Assembly (NCBI RefSeq): GCF_050030965.1
Contig: NZ_CP188297.1
Coordinates: 2,170,001 to 2,234,000, forward strand
DNA from: Glutamicibacter sp002979865
GTDB taxonomy: Bacteria > Actinomycetota > Actinomycetes > Actinomycetales > Micrococcaceae
Length of the DNA stretch: 64,000 bases
Direction of reading: 5' to 3'
Position numbers and translations under genes: made by a program
Shown: in pieces, positions 49,154 to 57,590 of the stretch
Position numbering within the stretch: the first letter of the stretch is position 1
Layout of the letters: every line of letters starts with the position of its first letter
Notes under the pieces: model-generated
Database searches by the model: none
Told to the model about the DNA's origin: nothing
The model's input: the letters and a program-made list of their open reading frames with translations, nothing else

Positions 49154-50503
49154 ATGGGATATGAAGTCAATTACAACGAGCCGGATTACGCCCAGGCAGG
49201 GGAAATCTGCCAGCGGGTTGCTCGCGACATCAATGGCATATCCGACGCTTTACTCAGGGCCGCGCAGGCTGCGTACAGTTGCCAGGGGGACCTGAATCTG
49301 CAGTGCATGGCGGCAGGCATTGAAGCCAGGGGCTATGGCATCGGGCATCTAGGCGATTTGATCAGAGACAGCTATCAGCAGGCCAGGGAAGGCGAAATCA
49401 CAGCGTTCGAACTTACCGGAAAGGTCTCTGCGGCCATGCGGAATTATGAGGTTGCCGAAGCCGCAGTTGAACGGATGATGCTCGTAAGCACCAGCGCAGT
49501 ACTGGTCGGGGACTTCATATCCAAGACCCGCGATAACGGCTGGCGTCCGCCGAGGGAAAGCATGGAGACCTTTTTGCGCTTGCTGATGTCCTACATCCCG
49601 CACTGGCCCTTGGCGCCGAATATGACCTTGACCGAGCAAATCGAAGGTACCGCCAAGTCGCTGTCGCGGATTATGCGGCTGCTGGGGTCAAACCGGAATA
49701 CCGAAATAGAGCTCGCAGGGCAAGATCCAGCTCAGACGGTTGAACTGGATGGCAAGATGAGAAGCTATTTCCAGCTGCACGAAAAGCTGGAGGGCGAAGG
49801 CACGGAGAACAACGGAAAGATCATGATCGTCGAAGCTGACGATGATACTTATATCGCGCTCTTTCCGGGGACGCAGGATGACGCCGAAGTTCCTTCGCCT
49901 TTTGGCCCGGAAGGCATCGCTGACGGCTTCGGGGTGGAATCCGAGAATTTTGTGGAACCGCTCGATGAAGCATTAAGGCTCAGCGGAGCGAAAGAGGGCG
50001 ATGAAGTAATCCTCTCCGGCTACTCGCAAGGAGGCATTCACGTAGCCCAGCTGACGAAGAACAAGTTCTTGAAGCGCAAGTACAAGCTGAACAAGGTGCT
50101 GACCCTTGGTTCTCCCATCGGCACTATTGATCTGCCAGAGGATATCCGCAGCCTATCCGTAGAAGACCGAAAAGATATGGTGCCCGGCACCGATGGCGGA
50201 CCCAATCCCCGCAAGGGCGAGCATTACACCACCACTTTCCCAGGTCCGCGCGAGCACATGCAGGACATCTTGCCCGAAGATGGGCTCTTTGGCCCGTCGC
50301 ATCATCTCAAGAATTACGGTGACCACCTCCTGGAACTCGATGAGGACCCGAAACTGGAAATCAGAGAGCATCTGAAGCAGTTCTACCTTCCCGAATCCCC
50401 GCTGAAAATCCGCATGTTCAAGCTGGAGCGCAAGCAAAAAGAACGTCCGCCCTTGAAGGAAGAAGACAAGGAGCGGCTCAAGCACATGGCACCACGCCAC
50501 TAA
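49154..50503 (+). CDS. Helical N-terminus fused to alpha/beta hydrolase; T7SS effector candidate
   Basis: The protein has 449 residues. The N-terminal 150 residues are helical and polar, resembling T7SS-substrate N-termini, with no signal peptide. The C-terminal hydrolase domain holds the nucleophile elbow LSGYSQGGIHVAQL near residue 288, a DMVPGTDGGP stretch with a candidate catalytic Asp near 340, and candidate His residues (THHLKN-type region around 377). The elbow and the TLGSPIGTID strand are characteristic of lipases and cutinase-like esterases. It is coupled to the WXG-like gene with a 2-base gap. Export by the T7SS at 31.8-41.5 kb is inferred. A rho-independent terminator follows. Confidence 0.8.
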   Translation: MGYEVNYNEPDYAQAGEICQRVARDINGISDALLRAAQAAYSCQGDLNLQCMAAGIEARGYGIGHLGDLIRDSYQQAREGEITAFELTGKVSAAMRNYEVAEAAVERMMLVSTSAVLVGDFISKTRDNGWRPPRESMETFLRLLMSYIPHWPLAPNMTLTEQIEGTAKSLSRIMRLLGSNRNTEIELAGQDPAQTVELDGKMRSYFQLHEKLEGEGTENNGKIMIVEADDDTYIALFPGTQDDAEVPSPFGPEGIADGFGVESENFVEPLDEALRLSGAKEGDEVILSGYSQGGIHVAQLTKNKFLKRKYKLNKVLTLGSPIGTIDLPEDIRSLSVEDRKDMVPGTDGGPNPRKGEHYTTTFPGPREHMQDILPEDGLFGPSHHLKNYGDHLLELDEDPKLEIREHLKQFYLPESPLKIRMFKLERKQKERPPLKEEDKERLKHMAPRH

Positions 50504-50630
50504 AGCGCTCAAGAACTGCAACCAGCCGGCCGGATCAGCATCACCGGGTATCACCGTGCTGATGAATGGTGCTGTGGATCAGGGCAGAAGATGGGACGCT
50601 GATCGGGGGCGGCGAATCGGATATTAACGA

Positions 50631-50665
50631 AAGAGGACGGCACCTGTCGGATGCCGTCCTCTTCT
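50631..50665. terminator. Bidirectional terminator between lipase-like effector and holin-type gene
   Basis: A perfect 12-bp stem (50631-50642 with 50652-50663) with a 9-base loop is followed by TCTT and preceded by A residues. It lies between the convergent genes. Confidence 0.85.
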
Positions 50666-50685
50666 TGTACTGCGTCGAATACCGC

Positions 50686-51072
50686 TTACTCGTTCTCGCT
50701 CTTGACGAACAATCCGAGGACCGCAGAGACGATGGAGATGATAATCGTACCGGCGATGGCATCCCACCAGAACTGCTCGATGACCAGTTCAATCGGGGTG
50801 AAGGTCGTCAGCCATGAAGTCAGCAGGAGCATCAGGGCGTTAATCACGATAGTGAACAAGCCCAAGGTGAGGCAGGTGATTGGCAAGGAGAACAGCTTGA
50901 CGATCGGACGGACCAAGGCGTTGACCAATCCGAAGATTGCGCCAACCGCCAAATAGGCGATGACCGTGCTTACTGCACCTTCGCCGGCCGCGACGATCTT
51001 GAGGCCGGGCACAATCCAGACGGCGGCGGCGAGGGCAAGCGCATTGACGATGACTCGAATCAGAAAGCTCAT
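50686..51072 (-). CDS. Phage-holin-family (four-TM) membrane protein
   Basis: The protein has 128 residues with four hydrophobic helices (about 5-25, 34-52, 60-85, 102-122) and a family signature VGAIFGLVNALVRPIVKLFSLP. It belongs to a family labelled phage holin superfamily IV that is widespread in bacterial chromosomes with no phage. It is encoded alone, convergent with the lipase-like gene and divergent from the aminotransferase. Its role is unknown. Confidence 0.88.
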   Translation of the reverse strand: MSFLIRVIVNALALAAAVWIVPGLKIVAAGEGAVSTVIAYLAVGAIFGLVNALVRPIVKLFSLPITCLTLGLFTIVINALMLLLTSWLTTFTPIELVIEQFWWDAIAGTIIISIVSAVLGLFVKSENE

Positions 51073-51141
51073 GCCTTAACTTTGGCATAGAAATCTGGGA
51101 TTAGGATGAACCGGAGATATCGCTAAACCCTTAGTGAGGGC

Positions 51142-51157
51142 TAGGCTTTGAGGTATG
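51142..51157 (+). promoter_or_regulatory. Probable leaderless -10 element of the aminotransferase
   Basis: TAGGCT at 51142-51147 ends 8 bases before the ATG at 51155, with no ribosome-binding site at the usual distance. This matches the spacing seen at four other genes in the window. Confidence 0.45.
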
Positions 51158-52264
51158 ACTGAGAACCCGGTGACCCAAGATCAGGTGCAGCCACGCTCTG
51201 TAGTTGCACGTTTGCCCAAATACGCTGCGGGCAAGCCGCCTGCCCCTATTGAAGGCGCGAGAGCTTACAAGCTGTCATCGAATGAAATTCCCTTCGGTCC
51301 CTTGGACGCTGTGCATCGGGCGGTCGTGGAGCAGTCCAGCCTGAATCGCTACCCTGATCCGCTATCGACCAAGCTGCGCGAAGCACTTTCCGAGTACTTG
51401 GACGTTCCTGCGGAAGACATCGTGACCGGGGCCGGTTCCCTTGGCGCGTTGGTGCAGATCCTGAACGCTTTCGCGGGCCAGAACGAAGACGGCATCCAGG
51501 ATGAAGTCATCTATGCGTGGCGTTCCTTCGAGGCCTACCCAATCCTCGTGCAGACTGCCGGTGCGCTGCCCGTTGAAATCCCGTTGCTGGAAGACGGGCG
51601 CCACGATCTGGAATCCATGATCGCAGCGGTGAACGAGAATACTTCAGTCATCTTGCTGTGCACACCGAATAACCCCACCGGTCCGGTACTCAGCCAGGCC
51701 GAAGTCGATGACTTCCTGGCACGGGTTCCGAAGAACGTGCTGGTTGTCCTGGATGAGGCCTACACCGAGTTCGTCCGCGACGAGAAATCGGTGGATGGCA
51801 TCCATACCTACAACGAGAACGAAAATGTGGTTCTCCTGCGCACTTTCTCGAAGGCTCACGGCCTGGCGAATCTCAGGGTGGGCTACTCGGTGGCTCACCC
51901 GGAGATCACCGATAACATCCGCGTAGTGGCCACCCCGTTTGCCGTCTCCAGCGTGGCCGAGGATGCCGCGGTCGCTTCGCTGGCCCACATCGACCAGGTG
52001 CTTGAGCGCGTTGAGGGCTTGGTCATGGAACGCGAACGAGTTGCCTCGGCCCTGTCCGGGCAGGGCTGGAAGATTCCTTCCACCCAGGCGAACTTCGTCT
52101 GGCTTCCGCTGGGCGAAAATACCGATGAGTTCGTCGAGCGGGCAAACGCCGTGGCGCTGTCGGTGCGCGGCTTCTCGAACGAAGGAGTGCGCGTCTCCAT
52201 CGGCGAAGTTGAAGCAAACGATCGTTTTATTGAACTGTGCAAGGAATCACTAGACCTGGCATAG
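51155..52264 (+). CDS. PLP-dependent aminotransferase (HisC / aromatic Pat type)
   Basis: The protein has 369 residues. Class II aminotransferase features are YKLSSNEIPFGPLDAV near residue 42, LCTPNNPTGP near 168 and the pyridoxal lysine in LRTFSKAHGLANLRVGY near 233. HisC and the phenylalanine aminotransferase Pat share this plan; no residue I can see separates them with certainty. It lies directly upstream of a 2-oxoacid dehydrogenase operon, so a role in converting an aromatic or branched amino acid to its keto acid would fit. Transcription is probably leaderless. A hairpin at 52334-52371 follows. Confidence 0.9.
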   Translation: MTENPVTQDQVQPRSVVARLPKYAAGKPPAPIEGARAYKLSSNEIPFGPLDAVHRAVVEQSSLNRYPDPLSTKLREALSEYLDVPAEDIVTGAGSLGALVQILNAFAGQNEDGIQDEVIYAWRSFEAYPILVQTAGALPVEIPLLEDGRHDLESMIAAVNENTSVILLCTPNNPTGPVLSQAEVDDFLARVPKNVLVVLDEAYTEFVRDEKSVDGIHTYNENENVVLLRTFSKAHGLANLRVGYSVAHPEITDNIRVVATPFAVSSVAEDAAVASLAHIDQVLERVEGLVMERERVASALSGQGWKIPSTQANFVWLPLGENTDEFVERANAVALSVRGFSNEGVRVSIGEVEANDRFIELCKESLDLA

Positions 52265-52333
52265 GGGCAACTGGTGCTGATTTCTCGCGTTTTAGCGGTC
52301 AGTGCCTATAGGCTTAGAAATTAGACAAGCCGT

Positions 52334-52373
52334 ATATGTCCCATGCGGAATGTATTCCGTGTGGGGCATATTT
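52334..52373 (+). terminator. Long hairpin upstream of the E1 alpha start
   Basis: A 17-pair stem with three G-U wobbles (52334-52350 with 52355-52371) and a 4-base loop is followed by TT. It lies 70 bases after the aminotransferase stop and 21 bases before the E1alpha ATG. It is either the terminator of the aminotransferase or a leader element of the dehydrogenase operon. Confidence 0.7.
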
Positions 52374-52391
52374 ATGACCGAAGGATGATAA

Positions 52392-53534
52392 ATGACGCGT
52401 GCTGCGACCGAGGCGACGGAGCCGGATCTGATTCAGATCCTGACTCCGGACGGCCAGCGTCAGTCCCATGGAACGTACGATGCGTATCTGGGTGACGTTG
52501 ATGATGACATGCTTCGCGGCTTCTACCGCGACATGGCATTGACCCGTCGATTCGACCAAGAGGCCACAGCATTGCAGCGCCAGGGCCAGTTGTGCCTCTG
52601 GGTTCCGCTGCGCGGGCAGGAAGCGGCGCAGATCGGTTCCGGCCGTGCCACCCGCCGAAGCGACTACATCTTCCCCACCTACCGTGAGCACGGTGTGGCA
52701 CTGACCCGCGATGTCTCCTTCTCCGAAATGCTGCGCCTGTTCCGCGGCATCTCCGGAGGCGGCTGGGATCCCCGGGAAAACAACTTCCACATGTACACCA
52801 TGGTGCTTGCCGCGCAGATGCCGCATGCCGCCGGTTATGCAATGGCTTTGAACATGGAACAGCGCGGCTGGGATGAAGCCCGTCGCGCCAAGGAAGGCAA
52901 CGCCGTAGTCGCCTACTTCGGCGATGGCTCCTCCACCGAGGGCGAAACCCATGAGTCCATGGTCTTCGCCAGCTCCTTCAACGCACCGGTGGTCTACTTC
53001 TGCCAGAACAACCAGTGGGCGATCTCCGTTCCTTTCGAGGTCCAGTCCAAGGTGCCGCTGGTCAACCGCGCCGCAGGTTACGGCATGCCGGGAGTGCGCG
53101 TGGATGGCAACGACGTGCTGGCCGTTCTGGCGGTCACCCGCTGGGCGCTGGAACACGCACGCAGCGGCAAGGGCCCGGTCCTCATCGAGGCCGTCACCTA
53201 CCGCCTCGGCGCGCATACCACCGCCGATGATCCAACCAAATACCGCATGAGCGAAGAAGAGGCCCAGTGGGCCCCGAAGGACCCGCTGATCCGCCTGGAA
53301 ACCTACCTGCGCGAGAACAACCTGGTTGACGACGCCTACTTCGAGCAGCTGGCCGCCGACGCTGATGCGATGGCTGCCAAGGTCCGCGAAGACGCCATGG
53401 CCTTCCCTGTCCCGCCGCTGGCCAAGTCCTTCGAGCAGGTCTACGCCGAAGCGCATCCACTGATCCAGGAAGAACTGGCCTGGCATCTGGAATACGAAGC
53501 AGGATTCGCCGATGCGGCTGAGGGAGAGCACTAA
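52392..53534 (+). CDS. bkdA: 2-oxoacid dehydrogenase E1 component, alpha subunit
   Basis: The protein has 380 residues. The thiamine diphosphate motif begins at GDGSSTEGETHESMVFASSF near residue 177 and ends at QNNQW near 204. The family motif FPTYREHGVALTRD lies near 96. The ATG at 52392 is preceded by GAAGGA. This E1alpha, with separate E1beta and E2 genes, is the arrangement of branched-chain or pyruvate-type complexes in actinobacteria; it decarboxylates a 2-oxoacid and passes the acyl group to lipoate. Whether the substrate is pyruvate or a branched-chain keto acid cannot be settled from the sequence. Confidence 0.92.
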   Translation: MTRAATEATEPDLIQILTPDGQRQSHGTYDAYLGDVDDDMLRGFYRDMALTRRFDQEATALQRQGQLCLWVPLRGQEAAQIGSGRATRRSDYIFPTYREHGVALTRDVSFSEMLRLFRGISGGGWDPRENNFHMYTMVLAAQMPHAAGYAMALNMEQRGWDEARRAKEGNAVVAYFGDGSSTEGETHESMVFASSFNAPVVYFCQNNQWAISVPFEVQSKVPLVNRAAGYGMPGVRVDGNDVLAVLAVTRWALEHARSGKGPVLIEAVTYRLGAHTTADDPTKYRMSEEEAQWAPKDPLIRLETYLRENNLVDDAYFEQLAADADAMAAKVREDAMAFPVPPLAKSFEQVYAEAHPLIQEELAWHLEYEAGFADAAEGEH

Positions 53535-54512
53535 ATGACCACCACAATGACCCTGGCCAAGGCCATTACCAGCGGCCTGGACAAGGTGCTGGAGTCCAAT
53601 GGCAAGTCCCTGCTGATGGGCGAGGACATCGGGCGCCTCGGTGGCGTCTACCGCATCACCGACGGGCTGATCGACAAGTATGGCGAGCACCGCGTCATCG
53701 ACTCGCCGCTGGGCGAGGCCGGCATCGTCGGCACCGCCGTGGGCATGGCCCTGCGCGGTTTCAGCCCGCTGGTGGAAATCCAGTTCGACGGCTTCGTCTT
53801 CCCGGCTTTCAGCCAGATCACCACCCAGCTGGCCAAGATGCACGCCCGCTCCGAGGGGCGTCTGACCACGCCTGTAGTCATCCGCATCCCTTACGGCGGC
53901 GGCATCGGCTCCATCGAGCACCACTCCGAATCCCCGGAGGCGCTGTTCGCCCACACCGCGGGCCTGCGCATCATCACCCCGTCCAACGCGCATGACGCCT
54001 ACTGGATGATCCAGCAGGCAGCCAGCTGCCAGGACCCGGTGATCTTCTTCGAGCCCAAGCGCCGCTACTGGCTCAAGGGCGAGGTCGATACCGAAACCCC
54101 GGCGCTGGATGCCTTCAAGGCGCAGGTGGTCCGCCCGGGCACCGACGCGACCATCGTCGCCTACGGCCCGCTGGTGCCGATCGCCCTGGCTGCCGCTGAT
54201 GCCGCGCTGGAAGATGGCCGGTCCATCGAGGTCATCGACCTGCGCTCGCTGTCGCCGATCGATTTCGACACCATTACCGAATCGGTGCAGAAGACCGGCC
54301 GGCTGATTGTCACCCACGAAGCGCCGACCTTCGGCGGCCTGGGCGGCGAAATCGCGGCCCGCATCACCGAGCGCGCCTTCCTCTCTCTGGAAGCCCCAGT
54401 GCTGCGCGTGGGCGGATTCCACATGCCTTACCCGATTTCCAAGGTGGAGTCCCAGTACCTGCCGGACATCGACAAGTTGCTTGAAGCCCTCGACCGGTCT
54501 TTCGCTTACTAA
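53535..54512 (+). CDS. bkdB: 2-oxoacid dehydrogenase E1 component, beta subunit
   Basis: The protein has 325 residues, the normal E1beta length. Family motifs are GEDIGRLGGVYRITDGL near residue 28, VIDSPLGEAGIVGTAVGMAL near 55, and IQFDGFVFPAFSQITTQLAK near 80. The C-terminal transketolase-type domain includes VTHEAPTFGGLGGEIAARIT. It starts immediately at the base after the E1alpha stop, so the two subunits are co-translated. Together they form the alpha2beta2 E1 tetramer. Confidence 0.94.
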   Translation: MTTTMTLAKAITSGLDKVLESNGKSLLMGEDIGRLGGVYRITDGLIDKYGEHRVIDSPLGEAGIVGTAVGMALRGFSPLVEIQFDGFVFPAFSQITTQLAKMHARSEGRLTTPVVIRIPYGGGIGSIEHHSESPEALFAHTAGLRIITPSNAHDAYWMIQQAASCQDPVIFFEPKRRYWLKGEVDTETPALDAFKAQVVRPGTDATIVAYGPLVPIALAAADAALEDGRSIEVIDLRSLSPIDFDTITESVQKTGRLIVTHEAPTFGGLGGEIAARITERAFLSLEAPVLRVGGFHMPYPISKVESQYLPDIDKLLEALDRSFAY

Positions 54513-54532
54513 GCGGAATCCAAGGAGTAGTA

Positions 54533-55948
54533 ATGACAGTCTTTAATCTCCCCGATGTGGGCGAAGGCCTGACCGAAGCGGATATCGCCTCCTGGAAGGT
54601 CAAGGTGGGCGACACCGTTGAGGTCAACCAGATTTTCGTGGAAATCGAAACCGCGAAGTCGCTGGTCGAGCTGCCCTGCCCCTTCGCCGGGGTGGTCACC
54701 GCATTGCACGCGGCCGAGGGCGATACCGTACTCGTGGACAACCCGCTGATCACCATCGATGAAGAAGGCAACGCGGCACCTCCAACCGGCGTGCCCGAAG
54801 CAGCCGAAGCCCTGAGCACCGCCGCACCGCAGGCCTCGGAGGAACCCGGCCCGCTGGTCGGATCGGGCCCCACCGCTGATGCCTCGGTGCGCCGGGCACG
54901 CACCACCCGCCCCGCTCCTTCGACGGCCGGTGCGCGAACCGCAGCGGTGCGCGCCTCCGGCTCCGCCTTGGCCGAGACCATCTCGCGCCGCGCGCAGTCC
55001 CTGGGTACCGCGGTGACCCGCGAAGTCGACCGCCGCAAGCCTGCGGTGGCGAGCTTCGTGGACCGCGTGCTGGCCAAGCCGCCGGTACGCCGGCTGGCCA
55101 AGGAGCTGGGCATCGACATCAACGACGTGGTGGGCACCGGCAACCAGGGCGAGATCACCCGCGAAGACGTCAATAGCTACCAGGCCCAGCGCGAAGCCGA
55201 GCATGCAGCGGCGCCAACCTATTGGGCCCACGGCCAGCTGGCCGATGCCCGCGTGGAACGCACCCCGGTGCGCGGCGTGCGCAAAGCCACCGCCAAGGCC
55301 ATGGTCGACTCGGCCTTCACCGCACCGCATGTCTCGATCTTCGTGGATGTGGATGCCAGCCGAACCATGGAATACGTGCAGCGCCTGAAGAAGTCCCGCG
55401 ACTTCGAGGGCATCAAGGTCTCGCCGCTGCTGGTGCTGGCCCGTGCCGTGATCTGGGCGGCGGCCCGCAACCCTTCGGTGAACGCCAGCTGGGTGGAAAC
55501 CGCAAACGGCGCCGAGATCCACCAGAAGCGCTTCATGAACCTGGGCATCGCCGCAGCCACCCCGCGTGGCCTGCTGGTGCCGAATATCAAGGACGCCCAG
55601 AACCTGAACATGAAGGAACTGGCCATCGCCCTGAATGATCTGGCCACCACCGCTCGTGCCGGCAAGACCCGTCCAGAGGACATGCGCGACGGCTCGCTGA
55701 GCATCACCAACATCGGTGCGCTGGGAATCGACACGGGTACCCCGATCATCAACCCGGGCGAAGTAGCCATCGTTGCATTCGGCACGATCCGCCAGAAGCC
55801 ATGGGTCATCGACGGCGAAGTGGTCCCGCGCTGGATCACCACCCTGGGCGGCTCCTTCGACCACCGCGTGGTGGATGGCGACCTCTCGGCCCGCTTCATG
55901 GCCGACGTGGCGTCGATCCTTCAGGAACCGGCGATGCTGCTGGACTAA
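54533..55948 (+). CDS. bkdC: Dihydrolipoamide acyltransferase E2
   Basis: The protein has 471 residues. One lipoyl domain carries the lysine in EIETAKSLVE near residue 42. A variable linker of about 85 residues rich in Ala, Thr and Arg follows, then a peripheral subunit-binding domain near 182 (VRRLAKELGIDINDVVGTG), and the acyltransferase core ending in SFDHRVVDGDLSARF near 441, whose His is catalytic. A GGAGTAG site precedes the ATG. It is the E2 core of the complex. The E3 gene is absent from this operon and must be encoded elsewhere. Confidence 0.94.
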   Translation: MTVFNLPDVGEGLTEADIASWKVKVGDTVEVNQIFVEIETAKSLVELPCPFAGVVTALHAAEGDTVLVDNPLITIDEEGNAAPPTGVPEAAEALSTAAPQASEEPGPLVGSGPTADASVRRARTTRPAPSTAGARTAAVRASGSALAETISRRAQSLGTAVTREVDRRKPAVASFVDRVLAKPPVRRLAKELGIDINDVVGTGNQGEITREDVNSYQAQREAEHAAAPTYWAHGQLADARVERTPVRGVRKATAKAMVDSAFTAPHVSIFVDVDASRTMEYVQRLKKSRDFEGIKVSPLLVLARAVIWAAARNPSVNASWVETANGAEIHQKRFMNLGIAAATPRGLLVPNIKDAQNLNMKELAIALNDLATTARAGKTRPEDMRDGSLSITNIGALGIDTGTPIINPGEVAIVAFGTIRQKPWVIDGEVVPRWITTLGGSFDHRVVDGDLSARFMADVASILQEPAMLLD

Positions 55949-55973
55949 GGGCTCCCGGACCAGCGAGGCAGCC

Positions 55974-56017
55974 CACCGCCCCGCGCAGAACCTTTCGGGG
56001 ATCTGCGCGGGGAGGTG
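55974..56017 (+). terminator. Hairpin terminator after the dehydrogenase operon
   Basis: CACC-G-CCCCGCGCAGA (55974-55989) pairs with TCTGCGCGGGG-A-GGTG (56002-56017); one G/A mismatch separates an 11-bp and a 4-bp stem. There is no T tract, so it may be a weak intrinsic terminator. Confidence 0.6.
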
Positions 56018-56071
56018 CTGTCCCCGCGGTTCGAATTGTTCCTTGAGCAGGGTTATTCAAACCCCTGTTGA

Positions 56072-56087
56072 TACAGTTGTTCCCATG
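56072..56087 (+). promoter_or_regulatory. Probable leaderless -10 element of the TPM-type gene
   Basis: TACAGT at 56072-56077 ends 8 bases before the ATG at 56085 and no ribosome-binding site precedes the start. The pattern matches the other leaderless candidates here. Confidence 0.45.
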
Positions 56088-57590
56088 AACCGCACGTGTT
56101 GCACCGACCTGAAGTACCCCGGCAAGCTGCTGCTCGCGGGCCTGTTCGCAGCCCTGGGACTGGGCCTGGGACTGGGCGTTGTGCCGGCGCAGGCAGCCGC
56201 GGATCCAACTCAGCCAGAGGCCACGGCACCGGTCTACCCCTCGGCGACGCCCGACGATGACTCCGCAGATGAAGGCACCGTCCTCATCCCGTCGGTGACC
56301 TCGCAGGAAGGCAACTTCTACCTGGCGGTCACCGATGCGGCACTCGATGAGGTGGATTCGGAACGGATCATGGACCAGGTCAGGCAGGCCGTGGGCGAAC
56401 AGGATGCGAAGATCCTGCTCGGGGTGGACCAGGAACCCAACAACCTCAAGGGCGCCGGGCAGCTGGTGCGCGGGATGCTGATGTTCGGCGACAGCGACGC
56501 GCTGAGCGATGACTGGCTGGAGAACGGAAAGACCCTGGGCTATGTCGGGGAAGGCTGGATCGCCATCGGCGTGATGCTTCCCGAGAAAGCCGGGGATCCG
56601 GTGGAAATCGCCGTGGATCCCGGGCGCGACGTGCGCGAAACCGCACCGGGAAGCCAGCAGCGGATCCTGGAGGCAGGGCAGGGCGAGTTCGCCGCCGGGG
56701 ATTACACCGCGGGGATCACCGCCGTCGCGCTGGCCACCACCCAGCAGCTGCAGGCACCGCCGGACCGGGCACTGGCCAAGGTGATCGCCGTGGGCGCGCT
56801 CGCCGCCGCCGTTGCGTTCCTGCTCGCATGGGCCTGGCGTGCCAAGCGCCGCAAGGCCCGGCAGGCAGCCGCCGCCGATCGCAACAAGCAGGCCGAGCTG
56901 CTCGAATCACGGATCCAGCGGGCAAGCATTTACCTGGACCGCCATCCGGTGCCCGATCCCGGCCTGACGCGGGAGAGCCGCTTGGCGCAGGTCATGGCAG
57001 AACTTGAAAGGCAACGGGCCGGCTCCCAGCCAGGGGCCTGGCGCGCATTGGGTATGGCCCCGGATTCCCTGCAGCCGCAGCAGGTCTCCGAAGCGCAGCT
57101 GGCCCGGCTGCGCGACCGCGAGCACGAGCTCTCGCTGCTGCGCGGAGCGGTGCAGCTGGCCCACGCCTTCACGGCACGGCCACGGGATTCGCGCGAGTCC
57201 TGGAACCGGATTTTCGAATACCACCGTGCACGGCTGGAGGACCTGGCGCTGTTCCTCGATCTTCCCGGTGCCGGGCAACTGGCTTGCGCGCAGGCCGCGC
57301 GCACCGTGATCATCACGCATACCGATGAGCTGCAGCTGCTGCACACCCGCCTGAGCCGCAGGAGTAGCGGCGCGGATACGGCCCCGGGGATCCTGGACAG
57401 GCTGTGGGAACTGCGCGACGAACTCGATGGCGTCTTGCACGATGCACTGGCCCAAGCCGGCCAGGCGAGGCTGAAGATTCCCCACGGCCTGGGCGAGTCG
57501 ATGGAAAGCGCGCAGCGGAAAACCGATCCGATGGAGGACGATCCCATCGCGGTGCTCCGGAATTTCGCGCCAGGAAGCGGGACCCGCTGA
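56085..57590 (+). CDS. TPM-domain-like secreted/membrane protein with C-terminal helical domain
   Basis: The protein has 501 residues from the ATG at 56085. A signal peptide of about 40 residues ends near VPAQAAA. An extracellular TPM-type domain follows (NFYLAVTDAALDEVDSERIM near 82, LGYVGEGWIAIGVMLPE near 152). A transmembrane segment lies at about 229-255, followed by a cytoplasmic helical region of about 240 residues with many Arg and Glu. The stop overlaps the next gene by one base (TGATG). TPM proteins are known in membrane-protein quality control and photosystem repair; a bacterial role for this form is not established. Confidence 0.8.
   Translation: MNRTCCTDLKYPGKLLLAGLFAALGLGLGLGVVPAQAAADPTQPEATAPVYPSATPDDDSADEGTVLIPSVTSQEGNFYLAVTDAALDEVDSERIMDQVRQAVGEQDAKILLGVDQEPNNLKGAGQLVRGMLMFGDSDALSDDWLENGKTLGYVGEGWIAIGVMLPEKAGDPVEIAVDPGRDVRETAPGSQQRILEAGQGEFAAGDYTAGITAVALATTQQLQAPPDRALAKVIAVGALAAAVAFLLAWAWRAKRRKARQAAAADRNKQAELLESRIQRASIYLDRHPVPDPGLTRESRLAQVMAELERQRAGSQPGAWRALGMAPDSLQPQQVSEAQLARLRDREHELSLLRGAVQLAHAFTARPRDSRESWNRIFEYHRARLEDLALFLDLPGAGQLACAQAARTVIITHTDELQLLHTRLSRRSSGADTAPGILDRLWELRDELDGVLHDALAQAGQARLKIPHGLGESMESAQRKTDPMEDDPIAVLRNFAPGSGTR

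Noticed and set aside
50686..51072. Holin-type gene as evidence of a prophage
   Set aside because: No lysin, capsid, integrase or repressor gene is near, and this family is common in chromosomes without phage.
52265..52330. Promoter for the dehydrogenase operon just after the aminotransferase
   Set aside because: Several TATAGG/TAGAAA-type elements occur but none has a convincing -35 at the right spacing.
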